Part shown: positions 34,702 to 43,856 of the stretch, piece after piece
Position numbering within the stretch: position 1 is the stretch's first letter
How the letters are laid out: each line of letters begins with the position of its first letter
Assembly (NCBI GenBank): GCA_029212405.1
Contig: JARGNR010000047.1
Location: forward strand, 1 to 49,833
Length of the DNA: 49,833 nucleotides
Direction of reading: 5' to 3'
DNA from: Saprospiraceae bacterium
GTDB taxonomy: Bacteria > Bacteroidota > Bacteroidia > Chitinophagales > Saprospiraceae
Translations under genes and position numbers: made by a program
The notes under the pieces: generated by a model
Seen by the model: the letters and a program-made list of their open reading frames with translations, nothing else
The model's database searches: none
Told to the model about the DNA's origin: nothing

Positions 34702-35418
34702 TCATTCATATAAAGCATCGATTGCTGTATCTTTCCACGCTTTGCTGTCAAATAACTTTTTCTTTTTAAAAAATCTTTTCAAAAAAAATTGATTGTGTTT
34801 TATTGGAGGTTTACTTTCCAACCGTTTTTTCCTGATTCGATCAAGTTCAGATTGGGGAATAGTTTTGGGTTGGTATGAAGTGGCGCGCCGCATAAATTCC
34901 TCATCACTCCCCAACACTGAATCATCTAGCTCTCTAAATTTATTTTTGAAAAAATTGGCATTCACATGATATTCCCCATTTTCGCAAGAAACAATTGCTG
35001 GAAATAGCCCTTTGTTCATCAAAAAATCCATCTCTTCATAGGAGAGAGGTAGAGCAAGGTCACTTTTATACGATTCTCTAGGTAAATACGTAGTTGTTCC
35101 AAATAAATAATACCACTGATCATTAATTTTTGCTCCAATTACCTCCATGATATTGTCCGTCTCGGTACCTTTCCATTCAAAGTTTCTTACCATTAAGTGA
35201 GTATACATTCTATTTCCCTTTTCATTGAGGTAAAGTAGTTTGGATACTGTCCAATGTGCTCTCAATAATAAATGTTTTACCACATCTTTATTTTGCAAAA
35301 CAAGGGACTTAAAATGATGTATAGCGGTAGTACGCACAGGATCGATTCTTTGCGCATTGGTCTGATAAAATGAATCCATCTCGGATTTAAGTTTTAGTGA
35401 TCTCTTATTCGATTTCAT
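34702..35418 (-). CDS. Hypothetical protein, 238 aa
   Basis: Soluble, no signal peptide, basic at both ends (MKSNKRSLKLKSEM ... FFLKRFFKKKKLFDSK). Middle segments include HWTVSKLLYLNEKGNRMYTHLM and INDQWYYLFGTTTYLPRESY. No family recognised. It converges on the ypdA copy B, ending 5 bases from that stop, so it probably belonged to the original neighbourhood of ypdA or came with the adjacent toxin locus. Confidence 0.6.
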   Translation of the reverse strand: MKSNKRSLKLKSEMDSFYQTNAQRIDPVRTTAIHHFKSLVLQNKDVVKHLLLRAHWTVSKLLYLNEKGNRMYTHLMVRNFEWKGTETDNIMEVIGAKINDQWYYLFGTTTYLPRESYKSDLALPLSYEEMDFLMNKGLFPAIVSCENGEYHVNANFFKNKFRELDDSVLGSDEEFMRRATSYQPKTIPQSELDRIRKKRLESKPPIKHNQFFLKRFFKKKKLFDSKAWKDTAIDALYE

Positions 35419-35698
35419 TTCTATTGGTTTATTACTTCCGAAGTAGATTTATCTGATCTACGCATTTAGCAAGAACTACAAGATCAAAATAAAATTAAGA
35501 ATTTATCAGTACCCAATTTTACATTTACGGTTTAACTCTTTTAATTAATCTACCAAAACACAATTTTGTATCTATCAAACATGTAAAAACTGAAGCTTAG
35601 AAAATCATCATACCCAAATTCCTACATTTTCATTTACTACAAAAAATGCTATATTGAGACTCAACCAACATTTAATTTTCTGACCCCAATATTACCTC

Positions 35699-36967
35699 AT
35701 GAAACATATTCATTCATTTTTCCTTCTTTTGCTTTGCAATGTACTATTAAGTCAAAGTACCACAACTACGCAGAAAGCACTAGTTCCAACCAGCACTCCC
35801 CCAGTCACTTATGTTATTAATAATGACAATTTAAATCCCCCAATAAAGCTATCTTTATCGACTTTGGACGGAGCATCTATACGCAAGGATCCAAATAAAA
35901 CATTCCAATATTCCCTGCATAATTCTAAACGATATAATCCCAAAGCCGTAAAATCTACGAGCAATCCTGACAAAAAATACTTAGCTTATACGTCGCCTCA
36001 AGGGATCATTGAAATCATATCCCTTCAAGATATTGGGAGGACACTTTTTCTTTCTTCTGCTAACGAACAAGAATTCACAGCTGCAAGCAAACTATTATTT
36101 GAAGATATTGTAGCCCTTGCAATACCAGAGCAAAAGGAAATTTTTAATCTTTTAGCTAGCAATTCTTTTACTACTAAAGCCTGGATGGCACTAGAAAAAT
36201 CTGGGTATGCTCATGTTGTAAGAACAAATACAGGAAACCTCAAAATCGTATCGGCTTATTTCGAAAAGTACCCTTCTCATACAGTTCCAGACTTCAAAAC
36301 CACAACAGACCTATTTAGTGATAAATTAGATTATTTGTCTATCCTCCCTGACATCGTCAATAACCCAGTTGTAAAAGGAAGTAAATACGAAGACTTTGTA
36401 GCCGTTTCCAATTTTGATGGCAATTTCCATCAGTCAGAATACTCCTTCTATTTATGGAAAGTAGAGCAATGGAAAGAACTGGAAGACTTCTTCAATGCCA
36501 ATAAAATAAATGGAGGATGGCCCCCAAATCAAGGCGGGTATTACGAACAACAAAATGTTCCTCTCATCAAAGGATTACGATTCGATCGATATGGGAGCGT
36601 ACTCAAAATTGATAGCACGATGACTCCTTATGAACCCATTCTTACGGGAACATTCACCAGTCCAATAGAAAATGGCCGGCCGTATAGTTTTGGTCAAAGA
36701 GCATTGAACAAACCAGAAAATACCTATGATTTGTATTTTGAGATTGAAGTTTTAAAAGATTTGCCCTTTACATCTTTGGATGCTACAGTCATTCCTTGGT
36801 TTAATCAAGTAGGAAATGGAAAACAAGCCATGTGGAATATCCCTAAAGCAGCCAGTGGATACCCTATGACTTGGAATGATTTAGTAGATTTGGATTATAT
36901 TATTATCCGCATAAAAAAATCACCGAACGGCAGTTATAGCCAATTTGCAAATACAGTTCTTAAATGA
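35699..36967 (+). CDS. Sec-exported toxin with C-terminal TNT-type (NAD+ glycohydrolase) domain
   Basis: 422 residues. Signal peptide MKHIHSFFLLLLCNVLLSQ; an N-terminal part (~20-265) of unknown fold; then a TNT-like domain from about residue 270. Seen in family order: GGWPPNQGG (Trp274), LIKGLRFDRYGS (Arg297, Tyr298), TGTFTSPIENGRPYSFGQRALN (Arg334), then ATVIPWFNQVGNGKQAMW (Phe368, Gln376). In the tuberculosis necrotizing toxin this fold hydrolyses NAD+, with Arg, Phe and the final Gln important; the Arg334-Phe368-Gln376 spacing is close to that enzyme's. There is no T9SS sorting domain, so how it leaves the periplasm is unclear. It overlaps the next gene as ATGA. Function inferred from remembered motifs. 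Confidence 0.75.
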   Translation: MKHIHSFFLLLLCNVLLSQSTTTTQKALVPTSTPPVTYVINNDNLNPPIKLSLSTLDGASIRKDPNKTFQYSLHNSKRYNPKAVKSTSNPDKKYLAYTSPQGIIEIISLQDIGRTLFLSSANEQEFTAASKLLFEDIVALAIPEQKEIFNLLASNSFTTKAWMALEKSGYAHVVRTNTGNLKIVSAYFEKYPSHTVPDFKTTTDLFSDKLDYLSILPDIVNNPVVKGSKYEDFVAVSNFDGNFHQSEYSFYLWKVEQWKELEDFFNANKINGGWPPNQGGYYEQQNVPLIKGLRFDRYGSVLKIDSTMTPYEPILTGTFTSPIENGRPYSFGQRALNKPENTYDLYFEIEVLKDLPFTSLDATVIPWFNQVGNGKQAMWNIPKAASGYPMTWNDLVDLDYIIIRIKKSPNGSYSQFANTVLK

Positions 36968-37545
36968 TAAATAGATTAGCAGAAGTCTCAACAATTAATT
37001 ATTCTCTCTCAGGAAATCCAATCATTCCATCTATTAGAGAACAACAGCAGAATGGAGAATATTTAGATTGTATGATTCCAACTAGCTTCCAGTATAATGG
37101 CGTATGGAGTATATCTCATTTGTGTACTTCATGTGAAAATACGATTACATTTCAGGATTTACCCAAACAGAATTATAAACACATCAACCGACTATTTAGT
37201 AAATTTTATGCAAAAGAGTTTCTAGAGGCAATTGCCAATATATTTCCTGGAACAAAAGTGATCAAATCCAACAATAGCGACTATCATTTTCTGACCAATG
37301 TCAAGTTTGAAGGGAATATTGTTTCTGATTTATTCATACCACAAAAGGCTTTTGCATACTATAGTTGTTCTGAATGCCAGGCGGAATATTTGTGCCAAAT
37401 TAGACATGGATATCCAATGGAAGCCAATCGTGGAAATACAGCAGGTAAGTTAGGAACTATCTACATCGATGATATCGGCCAGGTTCACATGGAAGATGAT
37501 AAAATGAAATTCTCCGATGTGTTAGAAAAATATCGGAAAGCATGA
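36964..37545 (+). CDS. Probable immunity protein of the TNT toxin (four-Cys zinc-ribbon-like)
   Basis: 193 residues, no signal peptide. ATG 36964 overlaps the toxin's TGA stop by 4 bases, so translation is coupled. Two CxxC pairs, Cys54-x2-Cys57 (CTSC) and Cys135-x2-Cys138 (CSEC), could bind one zinc as a split ribbon, with Cys144 nearby. The rest is mixed alpha/beta. Known TNT toxins are neutralised by a cytosolic antitoxin encoded just downstream; position and coupling give this protein that role by inference. I do not recognise its family and it does not obviously resemble the mycobacterial antitoxin IFT. Confidence 0.65.
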   Translation: MINRLAEVSTINYSLSGNPIIPSIREQQQNGEYLDCMIPTSFQYNGVWSISHLCTSCENTITFQDLPKQNYKHINRLFSKFYAKEFLEAIANIFPGTKVIKSNNSDYHFLTNVKFEGNIVSDLFIPQKAFAYYSCSECQAEYLCQIRHGYPMEANRGNTAGKLGTIYIDDIGQVHMEDDKMKFSDVLEKYRKA

Positions 37546-37979
37546 TATATCTATATTTCCAGTTTTCTTATCGTAAATTGTATTTATAATTTCGAGTAAA
37601 TCAACAGCAAAACTTAAAATTGGTAATTTCTAGCTTAGGGGGATTCAGAAGTAGCAGGATTATACCCTTTGAGAACAACTGAGGAGCTTGAAAATAAACG
37701 AGGGCAAAAAATGGCCTTATTCAGTTTAGTATTTTGGACTCCTATTTTCTGTTAAGAACTCAAAAGTGTTTGAGGAAAGTAAATGATTGTTTGAAAGTAT
37801 ACATTCCAATAAATCAATACATTTCTTTTGAAAAATCGATCTTTAATCCGAGTTTTTTGGGTTTAAGAAAATATGGATTCAAAATGCGTTAAGAACTGAA
37901 TAAAGCCGCTATACCTTAATTGAAAAATGATTTAATTTACACCATAATCACCTATAAACTTCATTATTAAACCACAAGA
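37546..37979 (+). other. Intergenic region with a decayed coding-like frame
   Basis: In frame from 37742 to about 37962 the plus strand reads LFSVKNSKVFEESK-stop-LFESIHSNKSIHFF-stop-KIDL-stop-SEFFGFKKIWIQNALRTE-stop-SRYTLIEK-stop-FNLHHNHL: coding-like pieces separated by five stops. It may be the remnant of a transposase or similar gene at the right edge of the accessory region, but I cannot name the family. A motif gttaagaact occurs at 37751 and 37889. No terminator for the toxin/immunity unit was identified. Confidence 0.3.
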
Positions 37980-38750
37980 TTATTCACCTTTAAACACTGG
38001 TTTTCTTTTTTCTAAAAATGCATTCACTCCCTCCTTATAATCTGCAGTAGCACCAGCAATCGACTGATACTCATGTTCCATAGCCAATTGCTCTTCCATA
38101 TTATTCTTAGCTGATAGATTGAGCAATTTTTTAGTGTACGCCAATCCTTTAGTAGGCATATTGGCCAGTTTATTGGCTATTTTGTCCACATATGCGTCAT
38201 ATTCCTCATCATTCACCGCTTTGTATATCATTCCCATCTCCATGGCTTCCTTAGCCGGCACTTTCTCCCCCAACATCATCAATGCACTCGCTCTTGCTTG
38301 ACCGATCAGACGAGGTAATGTATAGGTACCCCCACTATCAGGAATCAATCCAATCTTACTAAATGCTTGCAAAAAACTAGCAGATTCTTTAGCAATCACC
38401 ACATCACAAGCCAATGCTATATTTGCCCCAGCACCAGCAGCAACTCCATTTACTGCAGCAATTACCGGAACTTCAATATCTCTGATTTGCATGACAATTG
38501 GATTATAGTGTTTACTCACAATGTCATTCAATGGAGGGCCATTAGGATCGACTATTTCCCCTAAATCCTGTCCAGCACAAAATGCCTTTCCTGTTCCACT
38601 GAGTACAATAGCACGAATATTCTTATCCGCTGCACAATCGTCAAATGCAGATTGAATTTCAAATGCCAATGCTTGATTTACGCTATTGTATTTTTCTGGT
38701 CTATTGAGCGTAATATATGCTATACTTCCTTCTTTTTTAAACAGTAACAT
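37980..38750 (-). CDS. paaG: Enoyl-CoA hydratase/isomerase, probably PaaG
   Basis: 256 residues, crotonase superfamily: the oxyanion-hole segments SGTGKAFCAGQDLGE and NGVAAGAGANIALACD, FSKIGLIPDSGGTY, and the C-terminal DYKEGVNAFLEKRKPVFKG. Typical PaaG length and wording. In phenylacetate breakdown PaaG isomerises the ring-1,2-epoxide of phenylacetyl-CoA to an oxepin. Assignment leans on the paaABCD cluster 5 kb away on the same strand; a beta-oxidation enoyl-CoA hydratase is the alternative. No TAnnTTTG promoter was found in the 135 bases upstream. Confidence 0.82.
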   Translation of the reverse strand: MLLFKKEGSIAYITLNRPEKYNSVNQALAFEIQSAFDDCAADKNIRAIVLSGTGKAFCAGQDLGEIVDPNGPPLNDIVSKHYNPIVMQIRDIEVPVIAAVNGVAAGAGANIALACDVVIAKESASFLQAFSKIGLIPDSGGTYTLPRLIGQARASALMMLGEKVPAKEAMEMGMIYKAVNDEEYDAYVDKIANKLANMPTKGLAYTKKLLNLSAKNNMEEQLAMEHEYQSIAGATADYKEGVNAFLEKRKPVFKGE

Positions 38751-38885
38751 TTGGTTCGATTTTGATAATTATATATTGAGCTTAAAAGTACTTGAAAATT
38801 TAGGGAACACCCTGTTTTTCATGATAGTTTATTGGATTAATTCGGACTGCCTTAACAACCAACAATTCGATTTCTAATTGACAAC

Positions 38886-40337
38886 TTACAGATTCAAAAA
38901 CAACAACTCAAACACCTTTTCTGCCTCAACTCTTACACTTCTGTTTCCTTTTGCATGATCATTTGAAATAAAACAAACGGAATATTCCTTCCCCGATTTC
39001 CCTTTGAATATCCCTGTGTATGAAAGTACCTCTCCCATAGAGCCTGATTTTAAATAGAAATTTTTACGCCTTTTTTTTCCTTGCATCAATGATTTCACGG
39101 TACCCGAGACTCCCACGTGTGGTATATACTTTTGCAACTTCTTTATGCCCAGATCATTGATTTTTGTTGTCAGGTATTGAGAAAATGAGGAAGCCGTTAT
39201 GCTGTTTCTTGGTGACAAGCCACTTCCATCTTTAATGGAATAACTACTCTTTGGTATTTCCATCTCTTGAAGGGCTTCCGAAATATAATCTAAGCCCCCA
39301 TCAAAAGACCCCTCTTCTTTCATTTTACGCCCCAACATTTTCAATAATACCTCACAATAAAGATTGATACTCTCATAATTTGCTTGTTTTACAATTTGGG
39401 AAAGAGCTGGAGATTTAAAACTCGCGAATTGAGTAAATTCTGATTTTTTAATAGCATCATTCGATACCATAGATCCATTGCATTTTATCCCAAGTTTTGA
39501 AACCTCTAATTCAATCATATATGCTAGTGACAATGGAGGGTTTGGTGTAGCACCTTTTATTACAAATGGTTGTTCACTGTATGGAATACTTCCTCTTACA
39601 ATCTTGGAATAGTGAAATGGGTCACCGTATATATATGCATTATCTCCTGTTTTCGGTCCCTTTATTATGACTTCGCTTGACAAATGCATATTTGGAATTT
39701 CAGGTTTGATGTATTCTAATGTGGCAATCTCTCCTTCTTTAACTTTTGGACTAAACGCCAAGTCGTACTTATTTTCATTAAAATTCACCCCCCAAGCACC
39801 ACTTGCATAATAATTGGCAATGTCAGAATAAGGCCAAGATGGACAAATAGCTTGCCCTTTGAATACATTTGTTTTAACCTCAATTTTACCTTCAATACAT
39901 TTAATCCCTGCATCTTGTATTGCTTTTACAATTTTAGCCAAAACAACGTTCCATTCATTTTCTTTACCAAACCTTCTGGATCCTAGTGATGGATCGCCTG
40001 ATCCAATGATCACAATATTACCATTCAATGTACCTGCTCGATCTATTTGACCAGAATAACCAATTCTAGTTTGAAACTTAAAGTCTTCTCCCAACTCCTC
40101 AATCGCCTGAAGGGTAGTAATTAGTTTTAACGAACTCGCGGGAATTAATTTTTTATCTGAATTGAATTGAACCACTTCCTTTCCATCCATCGACCTGACG
40201 GACAATCCTACTGAGGCATAATCAAAGGTAGAACTTTCCAGGATTGGCTTCAGCTTTTTCATCAACTCTCCCTGACCACTAGAAACAAGTACACCGTAAA
40301 TCAAAAAAAGCGAAATAAACAGAATTCGATAGATCAT
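38886..40337 (-). CDS. dacB: D-alanyl-D-alanine carboxypeptidase/endopeptidase (PBP4, peptidase S13)
   Basis: 483 residues with signal peptide (MIYRILFISLFLIYGVLVSSGQ). All three penicillin-binding motifs are present: SxxK at Ser68-Lys71 (PASSLKL), SxN (YESINLYCE), and KSG (FYLKSGSMG). Also GSGDPSLGSRRF and DGSGLSPRN, typical of S13 enzymes. It trims or cleaves peptidoglycan peptides in the periplasm. Its start overlaps the upstream gene's stop by 4 bases, so it is the last of a three-gene overlapping unit with rimK and the rimB-like gene. Confidence 0.94.
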   Translation of the reverse strand: MIYRILFISLFLIYGVLVSSGQGELMKKLKPILESSTFDYASVGLSVRSMDGKEVVQFNSDKKLIPASSLKLITTLQAIEELGEDFKFQTRIGYSGQIDRAGTLNGNIVIIGSGDPSLGSRRFGKENEWNVVLAKIVKAIQDAGIKCIEGKIEVKTNVFKGQAICPSWPYSDIANYYASGAWGVNFNENKYDLAFSPKVKEGEIATLEYIKPEIPNMHLSSEVIIKGPKTGDNAYIYGDPFHYSKIVRGSIPYSEQPFVIKGATPNPPLSLAYMIELEVSKLGIKCNGSMVSNDAIKKSEFTQFASFKSPALSQIVKQANYESINLYCEVLLKMLGRKMKEEGSFDGGLDYISEALQEMEIPKSSYSIKDGSGLSPRNSITASSFSQYLTTKINDLGIKKLQKYIPHVGVSGTVKSLMQGKKRRKNFYLKSGSMGEVLSYTGIFKGKSGKEYSVCFISNDHAKGNRSVRVEAEKVFELLFLNL

Positions 40338-41326
40338 ACCTCAGATATTTCATATCCAATATGAAAGAGTGCATCGCCCTGATTGACTACGGAAGCATTG
40401 CTATGACCAATTATATACCCATCTCTGCTTGCACTAACAGTTATAGACTTATTTCCATAGGCATCTTTCAACACTCCCAATGGTTCTCCTTTCTTCACAA
40501 AATGTCCTGAGCTTTTGGACCAGATAAAAATTCCAGAATACGGTGCTCTTTGCCAAGAAGTCTTTCTGATAATTATGGATTTTGTATTATTATTTTGAGT
40601 AGGATGATGGGTCATTTCTAGGTGAGCAAAAACTCTTTTCAGACCTTGAACACCTACTGAAATTGCATGTCCATCTAAACGTACACTCTCTCCTCCTTCA
40701 AAAACTAACGTTGGTATTTTATTCAACCTCGCCGTTTTTCTAAACGACTTTGGTATCACTGGCTTCTGAATGATAAATCGAGTTCCAAAAACGATGGCCA
40801 ATTCTTCCGCCAATTTATCCACTTTACTATATCGTATTTGAGGGAAATTAAATCTTGAAGAACCACCCGTATGAAAATCTAAAGCTACATCTACATAGGG
40901 GAGTATTTTTTTAGTTAAAGTATTGGCAACTCTCGAAGCCAATGAGCCCCTACTGGTACCTGGAAAACTACGATTTACATCTTTTCCATCAGGAACTTCT
41001 CTACTAAAATTGATAAAGCCAAATACATTTAATAAAGGAATGGCTATTACAGATCCTCTATCCAAATTTGCAAATACATCCTCTTCCAATGATCTCCGGA
41101 CAATCTCAATCCCGTTTATTTCATCTCCATGTACTCCTCCTAGAAGCAACACACAAGGACCTGGATTTTTACTTCTAAAAATATGCGCTATAATATCAAT
41201 TTTAGTATCCGAAGGTAACCTTCCTACATTCATTCGCACTAAACCATATTCCCCTGGAAAGACACTTTCGTTGTCAATAATTATCGGCTCTTCAAATACA
41301 TGTTTGACATCAATATTGTCTATCAT
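40334..41326 (-). CDS. rimB: Succinylglutamate desuccinylase/aspartoacylase family zinc hydrolase (RimB-like)
   Basis: 330 residues. The zinc motif GGVHGDEINGIE (His66, Glu69), DVALDFHTGGSS (third ligand His) and FEGGES are present. A beta-barrel C-terminal extension follows (GIFIWSKSSGHFVKKGEPLG). In Pseudomonas a related gene, rimB, sits beside rimK and its product trims glutamates added to ribosomal protein S6. Here it overlaps rimK's stop and dacB's start by 4 bases each. The role is inferred from this pairing; the gene name is by context. Confidence 0.82.
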   Translation of the reverse strand: MIDNIDVKHVFEEPIIIDNESVFPGEYGLVRMNVGRLPSDTKIDIIAHIFRSKNPGPCVLLLGGVHGDEINGIEIVRRSLEEDVFANLDRGSVIAIPLLNVFGFINFSREVPDGKDVNRSFPGTSRGSLASRVANTLTKKILPYVDVALDFHTGGSSRFNFPQIRYSKVDKLAEELAIVFGTRFIIQKPVIPKSFRKTARLNKIPTLVFEGGESVRLDGHAISVGVQGLKRVFAHLEMTHHPTQNNNTKSIIIRKTSWQRAPYSGIFIWSKSSGHFVKKGEPLGVLKDAYGNKSITVSASRDGYIIGHSNASVVNQGDALFHIGYEISEV

Positions 41327-42204
41327 CTATAGTTATAATTTTTTTCGATATACTTAATTATTTTTCCGGCGATATCATGACCGGTGGTTGTTTCTATTCC
41401 TTCTAATCCTGGAGAAGCGTTAACTTCTAACACCAAAGGACCTTTAGAAGTTTGCAACATATCAATACCAGCTACCTTTAATCCCATCACCCGAGCTGCT
41501 TTTCGAGCTACGTGTCTTTCCTCTTCTGTGAGCTGGATCACCTCCGAGGTAGCTCCTCGATGCAGATTGGATCTGAATTCACCTTCCATTGCTTGCCGTT
41601 TCATTACTCCAACGATTGCATTGTTGACAACAAACACTCTTACATCGGCTCCTTTGGCTTCATGGATAAATTTTTGCAAAAATACTTTTTGTTTGGCTTT
41701 ATGAAAAGCTTCGATGATCGATTCGCCAATTTTCTTTTGTTCTGCCAACATGACACCTAATCCATGCGTACCATTAACCAGCTTTATCACAAAAGGAACA
41801 GGTCCCACCTCATCAATCATTTGATCAATGGATTGGAGGTTATTAAAAATTGTGGACTTGGGTACTTGGACACCATGACTGGCCAATATTTGCATACAAG
41901 AGATTTTATCCCTCGCTTTCAACAATGCATCTGCTTTTAAAGTGGTAAATACTTTCATCAATTCAAACTGACGGATCACACAAGCACCAAATGAAGTGGC
42001 AGAAGTCCCAATACGAGGAATAACAGCCTGTACATTTCGTATTTTTTGTCCTTGGTAGTAAATGGTTGGAGCATTGGCCTCAATAACTATATCACATTGC
42101 ATATGATCAAAAACTCGAACAAAATGGTTGCGCTTACGTGCTGCATTCACAAGACTTTGTGTGCTATACAACATGGGGTTTCTAGATAGAACGATTATAT
42201 TCAT
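41323..42204 (-). CDS. rimK: Ribosomal protein S6-L-glutamate ligase (RimK family)
   Basis: 293 residues, ATP-grasp fold: RDKISCMQILASHGVQVPKS, FVIKLVNGTHGLGVML (glycine-rich loop), QKFIHEAKGADVRVFVV, and VLEVNASPGLEGIE (metal-binding Glu/Asn). RimK adds glutamates to the C-terminus of S6. N-terminal MNIIVLSRNPMLYST is typical of RimK. It is first of the rimK-rimB-like-dacB overlapping unit. No TAnnTTTG promoter was identified upstream (42205-42438). Confidence 0.92.
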   Translation of the reverse strand: MNIIVLSRNPMLYSTQSLVNAARKRNHFVRVFDHMQCDIVIEANAPTIYYQGQKIRNVQAVIPRIGTSATSFGACVIRQFELMKVFTTLKADALLKARDKISCMQILASHGVQVPKSTIFNNLQSIDQMIDEVGPVPFVIKLVNGTHGLGVMLAEQKKIGESIIEAFHKAKQKVFLQKFIHEAKGADVRVFVVNNAIVGVMKRQAMEGEFRSNLHRGATSEVIQLTEEERHVARKAARVMGLKVAGIDMLQTSKGPLVLEVNASPGLEGIETTTGHDIAGKIIKYIEKNYNYR

Positions 42205-42438
42205 CTCAATTATCTAATTCTATAATATCCAAATTATTTAGAGTCCAATATACTTATTGATCCTGAGTTGCACCTCCTATTTATTAAGGCCTTTTAAATT
42301 TAAATCACTTTTATTAGAATTTAATTATTAATTTTGGAGTTGATATAGCAATCAACATGAAAGCTATCCTACCTGAGACGAGGTCAATATTTAGACCTTT
42401 TATACGAATTAGATTTTCTCAATATTAAAATTTATGTC

Positions 42439-43371
42439 ATGCAGCAAATGATGCATACCTTTTTTTCGGCCATTGGATTTGTAACCATTTCTTTTATCAT
42501 TTTTACTTCCTTCTCCAATCTTGCAGAAAAACAGAATACGGAAACTAATGAATCCGAAACCACTGAAATAGTGAATCTGCCTCAGGTCGTGAAACCTATC
42601 CCACCGATAACCAATCCTTCATTTGCTGGCGAACCCATGCCTCTGAACATGGATACTAAAGAACGTCTAGACAGAGAATTATCCGTGAATACCTATTGGC
42701 ACAGCTCTACCATATTAAATATTAAAAATGCCCATAAATATTTCCCAATTATGGAACCGATCTTAGCAGAAATGGGCGTTCCTGATGATTTTAAATATCT
42801 AGCCGTAGCGGAAAGTAATTTGAGAAATGTTCAATCGTCAGCAAAAGCAAAAGGTTTCTGGCAATTCCGAAAATTGGCAGCAAAAGAACTTGGACTAGAA
42901 GTAAATGAGGAAGTAGACGAACGATACCATATTGAAAAAGCAACCAAGGCAGCTGCTGGATATCTCAAAAAGTTATATAAACGATTTGGATCATGGGCAA
43001 ATGCAGCAGCAGCATATAATGTTGGGCCAACCAACTTTGCCAAAACCTTAAAAAACCAAAAAGAAAAATCTTTTTACGATGTAAATGTCAATGATGAGAC
43101 GGGTAGATATTTATTCAGATTAATTGCCATCAAAGAAATCATGAAAAACCCCGTTAATTATGGGTTTTATCTTGAACCTCAAGACATGTACGAAAAAATA
43201 GATCATGTGTATTATGTAGAAGTAAAACAGTCTGTATCTGATTGGGCTGCTTTTGCAAAGCACAATGGAGTTTCTTATAGAATGCTTAAGTATTATAACC
43301 CTTGGTTAAGAACTGGAAAATTAACCGTGATTAATAATACGTATAAAATAAAACTGCCTAGAAACTCTTAG
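42439..43371 (+). CDS. Membrane-bound lytic transglycosylase (SLT domain)
   Basis: 310 residues. N-terminal signal or anchor (FFSAIGFVTISFIIFTSFS), linker, then an SLT domain with catalytic Glu125 (YLAVAESNLRNVQSSAKAKGFWQF), SWANAAAAYNVGPTNF and an end segment (WAAFAKHNGVSYRMLKYYNPWL ... TYKIKLP) that looks LysM-like. It cleaves peptidoglycan with formation of anhydromuramic ends, as in MltD. It overlaps the convergent paaD gene by 4 bases with no terminator. Confidence 0.92.
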   Translation: MQQMMHTFFSAIGFVTISFIIFTSFSNLAEKQNTETNESETTEIVNLPQVVKPIPPITNPSFAGEPMPLNMDTKERLDRELSVNTYWHSSTILNIKNAHKYFPIMEPILAEMGVPDDFKYLAVAESNLRNVQSSAKAKGFWQFRKLAAKELGLEVNEEVDERYHIEKATKAAAGYLKKLYKRFGSWANAAAAYNVGPTNFAKTLKNQKEKSFYDVNVNDETGRYLFRLIAIKEIMKNPVNYGFYLEPQDMYEKIDHVYYVEVKQSVSDWAAFAKHNGVSYRMLKYYNPWLRTGKLTVINNTYKIKLPRNS

Positions 43372-43856
43372 TAGCACTTAAAGTAATCAAACGGTTCCTT
43401 ACAGTCTAAACATTTGTATAGAGCCTTACATGCAGTACTTCCAAAATGACTAATCATCTCTGTGTTTTTGGACTCACATTGAGGACAAGGGACAATTTTG
43501 GGTTCATCTGAAAGGTAGGACTTATCTGTTGTTTTTTCTACTGGAGGAGCAATTCCATATTCTTTCAATTTTCTGAGCCCATCTTTGGAAATCATGTCTG
43601 TGGTCCATGTTGGACTAAGAATAAGCTTTACTTCTACATTGGTGTATCCCGCTTCCTGCATTGCTGATTTCACATTCACCGAGATCATATCCATAGCTGG
43701 GCATCCCGTATACGTCGGAGTAATCTTGACTATGATTTTATCCCCTTCCAGGTCAAATCCTTGATATATACCTAAATCTTGTATGGTTAGCACTGGTATC
43801 TCAGGATCTGTTACCTGTTTAAGTGTATCTTCGATATGGAGTTTGTCGATTACCAA
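43368..43856 (-). CDS. paaD: Phenylacetyl-CoA epoxidase subunit PaaD
   Basis: 162 residues. N-terminal DUF59/MIP18-like domain (VTDPEIPVLTIQDLGIYQG; KITPTYTGCPAMDMI) followed by a Cys-rich zinc segment (PCPQCESKNTEMI ... ALYKCLDCKEPFDYFKCY). PaaD is thought to help mature the iron centre of the epoxidase. There is no ATG: the TTG at 43856 overlaps the paaC stop (TTGGTAA), so translation is coupled. The convergent lytic transglycosylase follows at once, and no paaE lies downstream. Confidence 0.92.
   Translation of the reverse strand: MVIDKLHIEDTLKQVTDPEIPVLTIQDLGIYQGFDLEGDKIIVKITPTYTGCPAMDMISVNVKSAMQEAGYTNVEVKLILSPTWTTDMISKDGLRKLKEYGIAPPVEKTTDKSYLSDEPKIVPCPQCESKNTEMISHFGSTACKALYKCLDCKEPFDYFKCY

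Noticed and set aside
37751-37898. Direct repeat gttaagaact as insertion-sequence target duplication
   Set aside because: Only ten bases, with no inverted terminal repeats or transposase between the copies.
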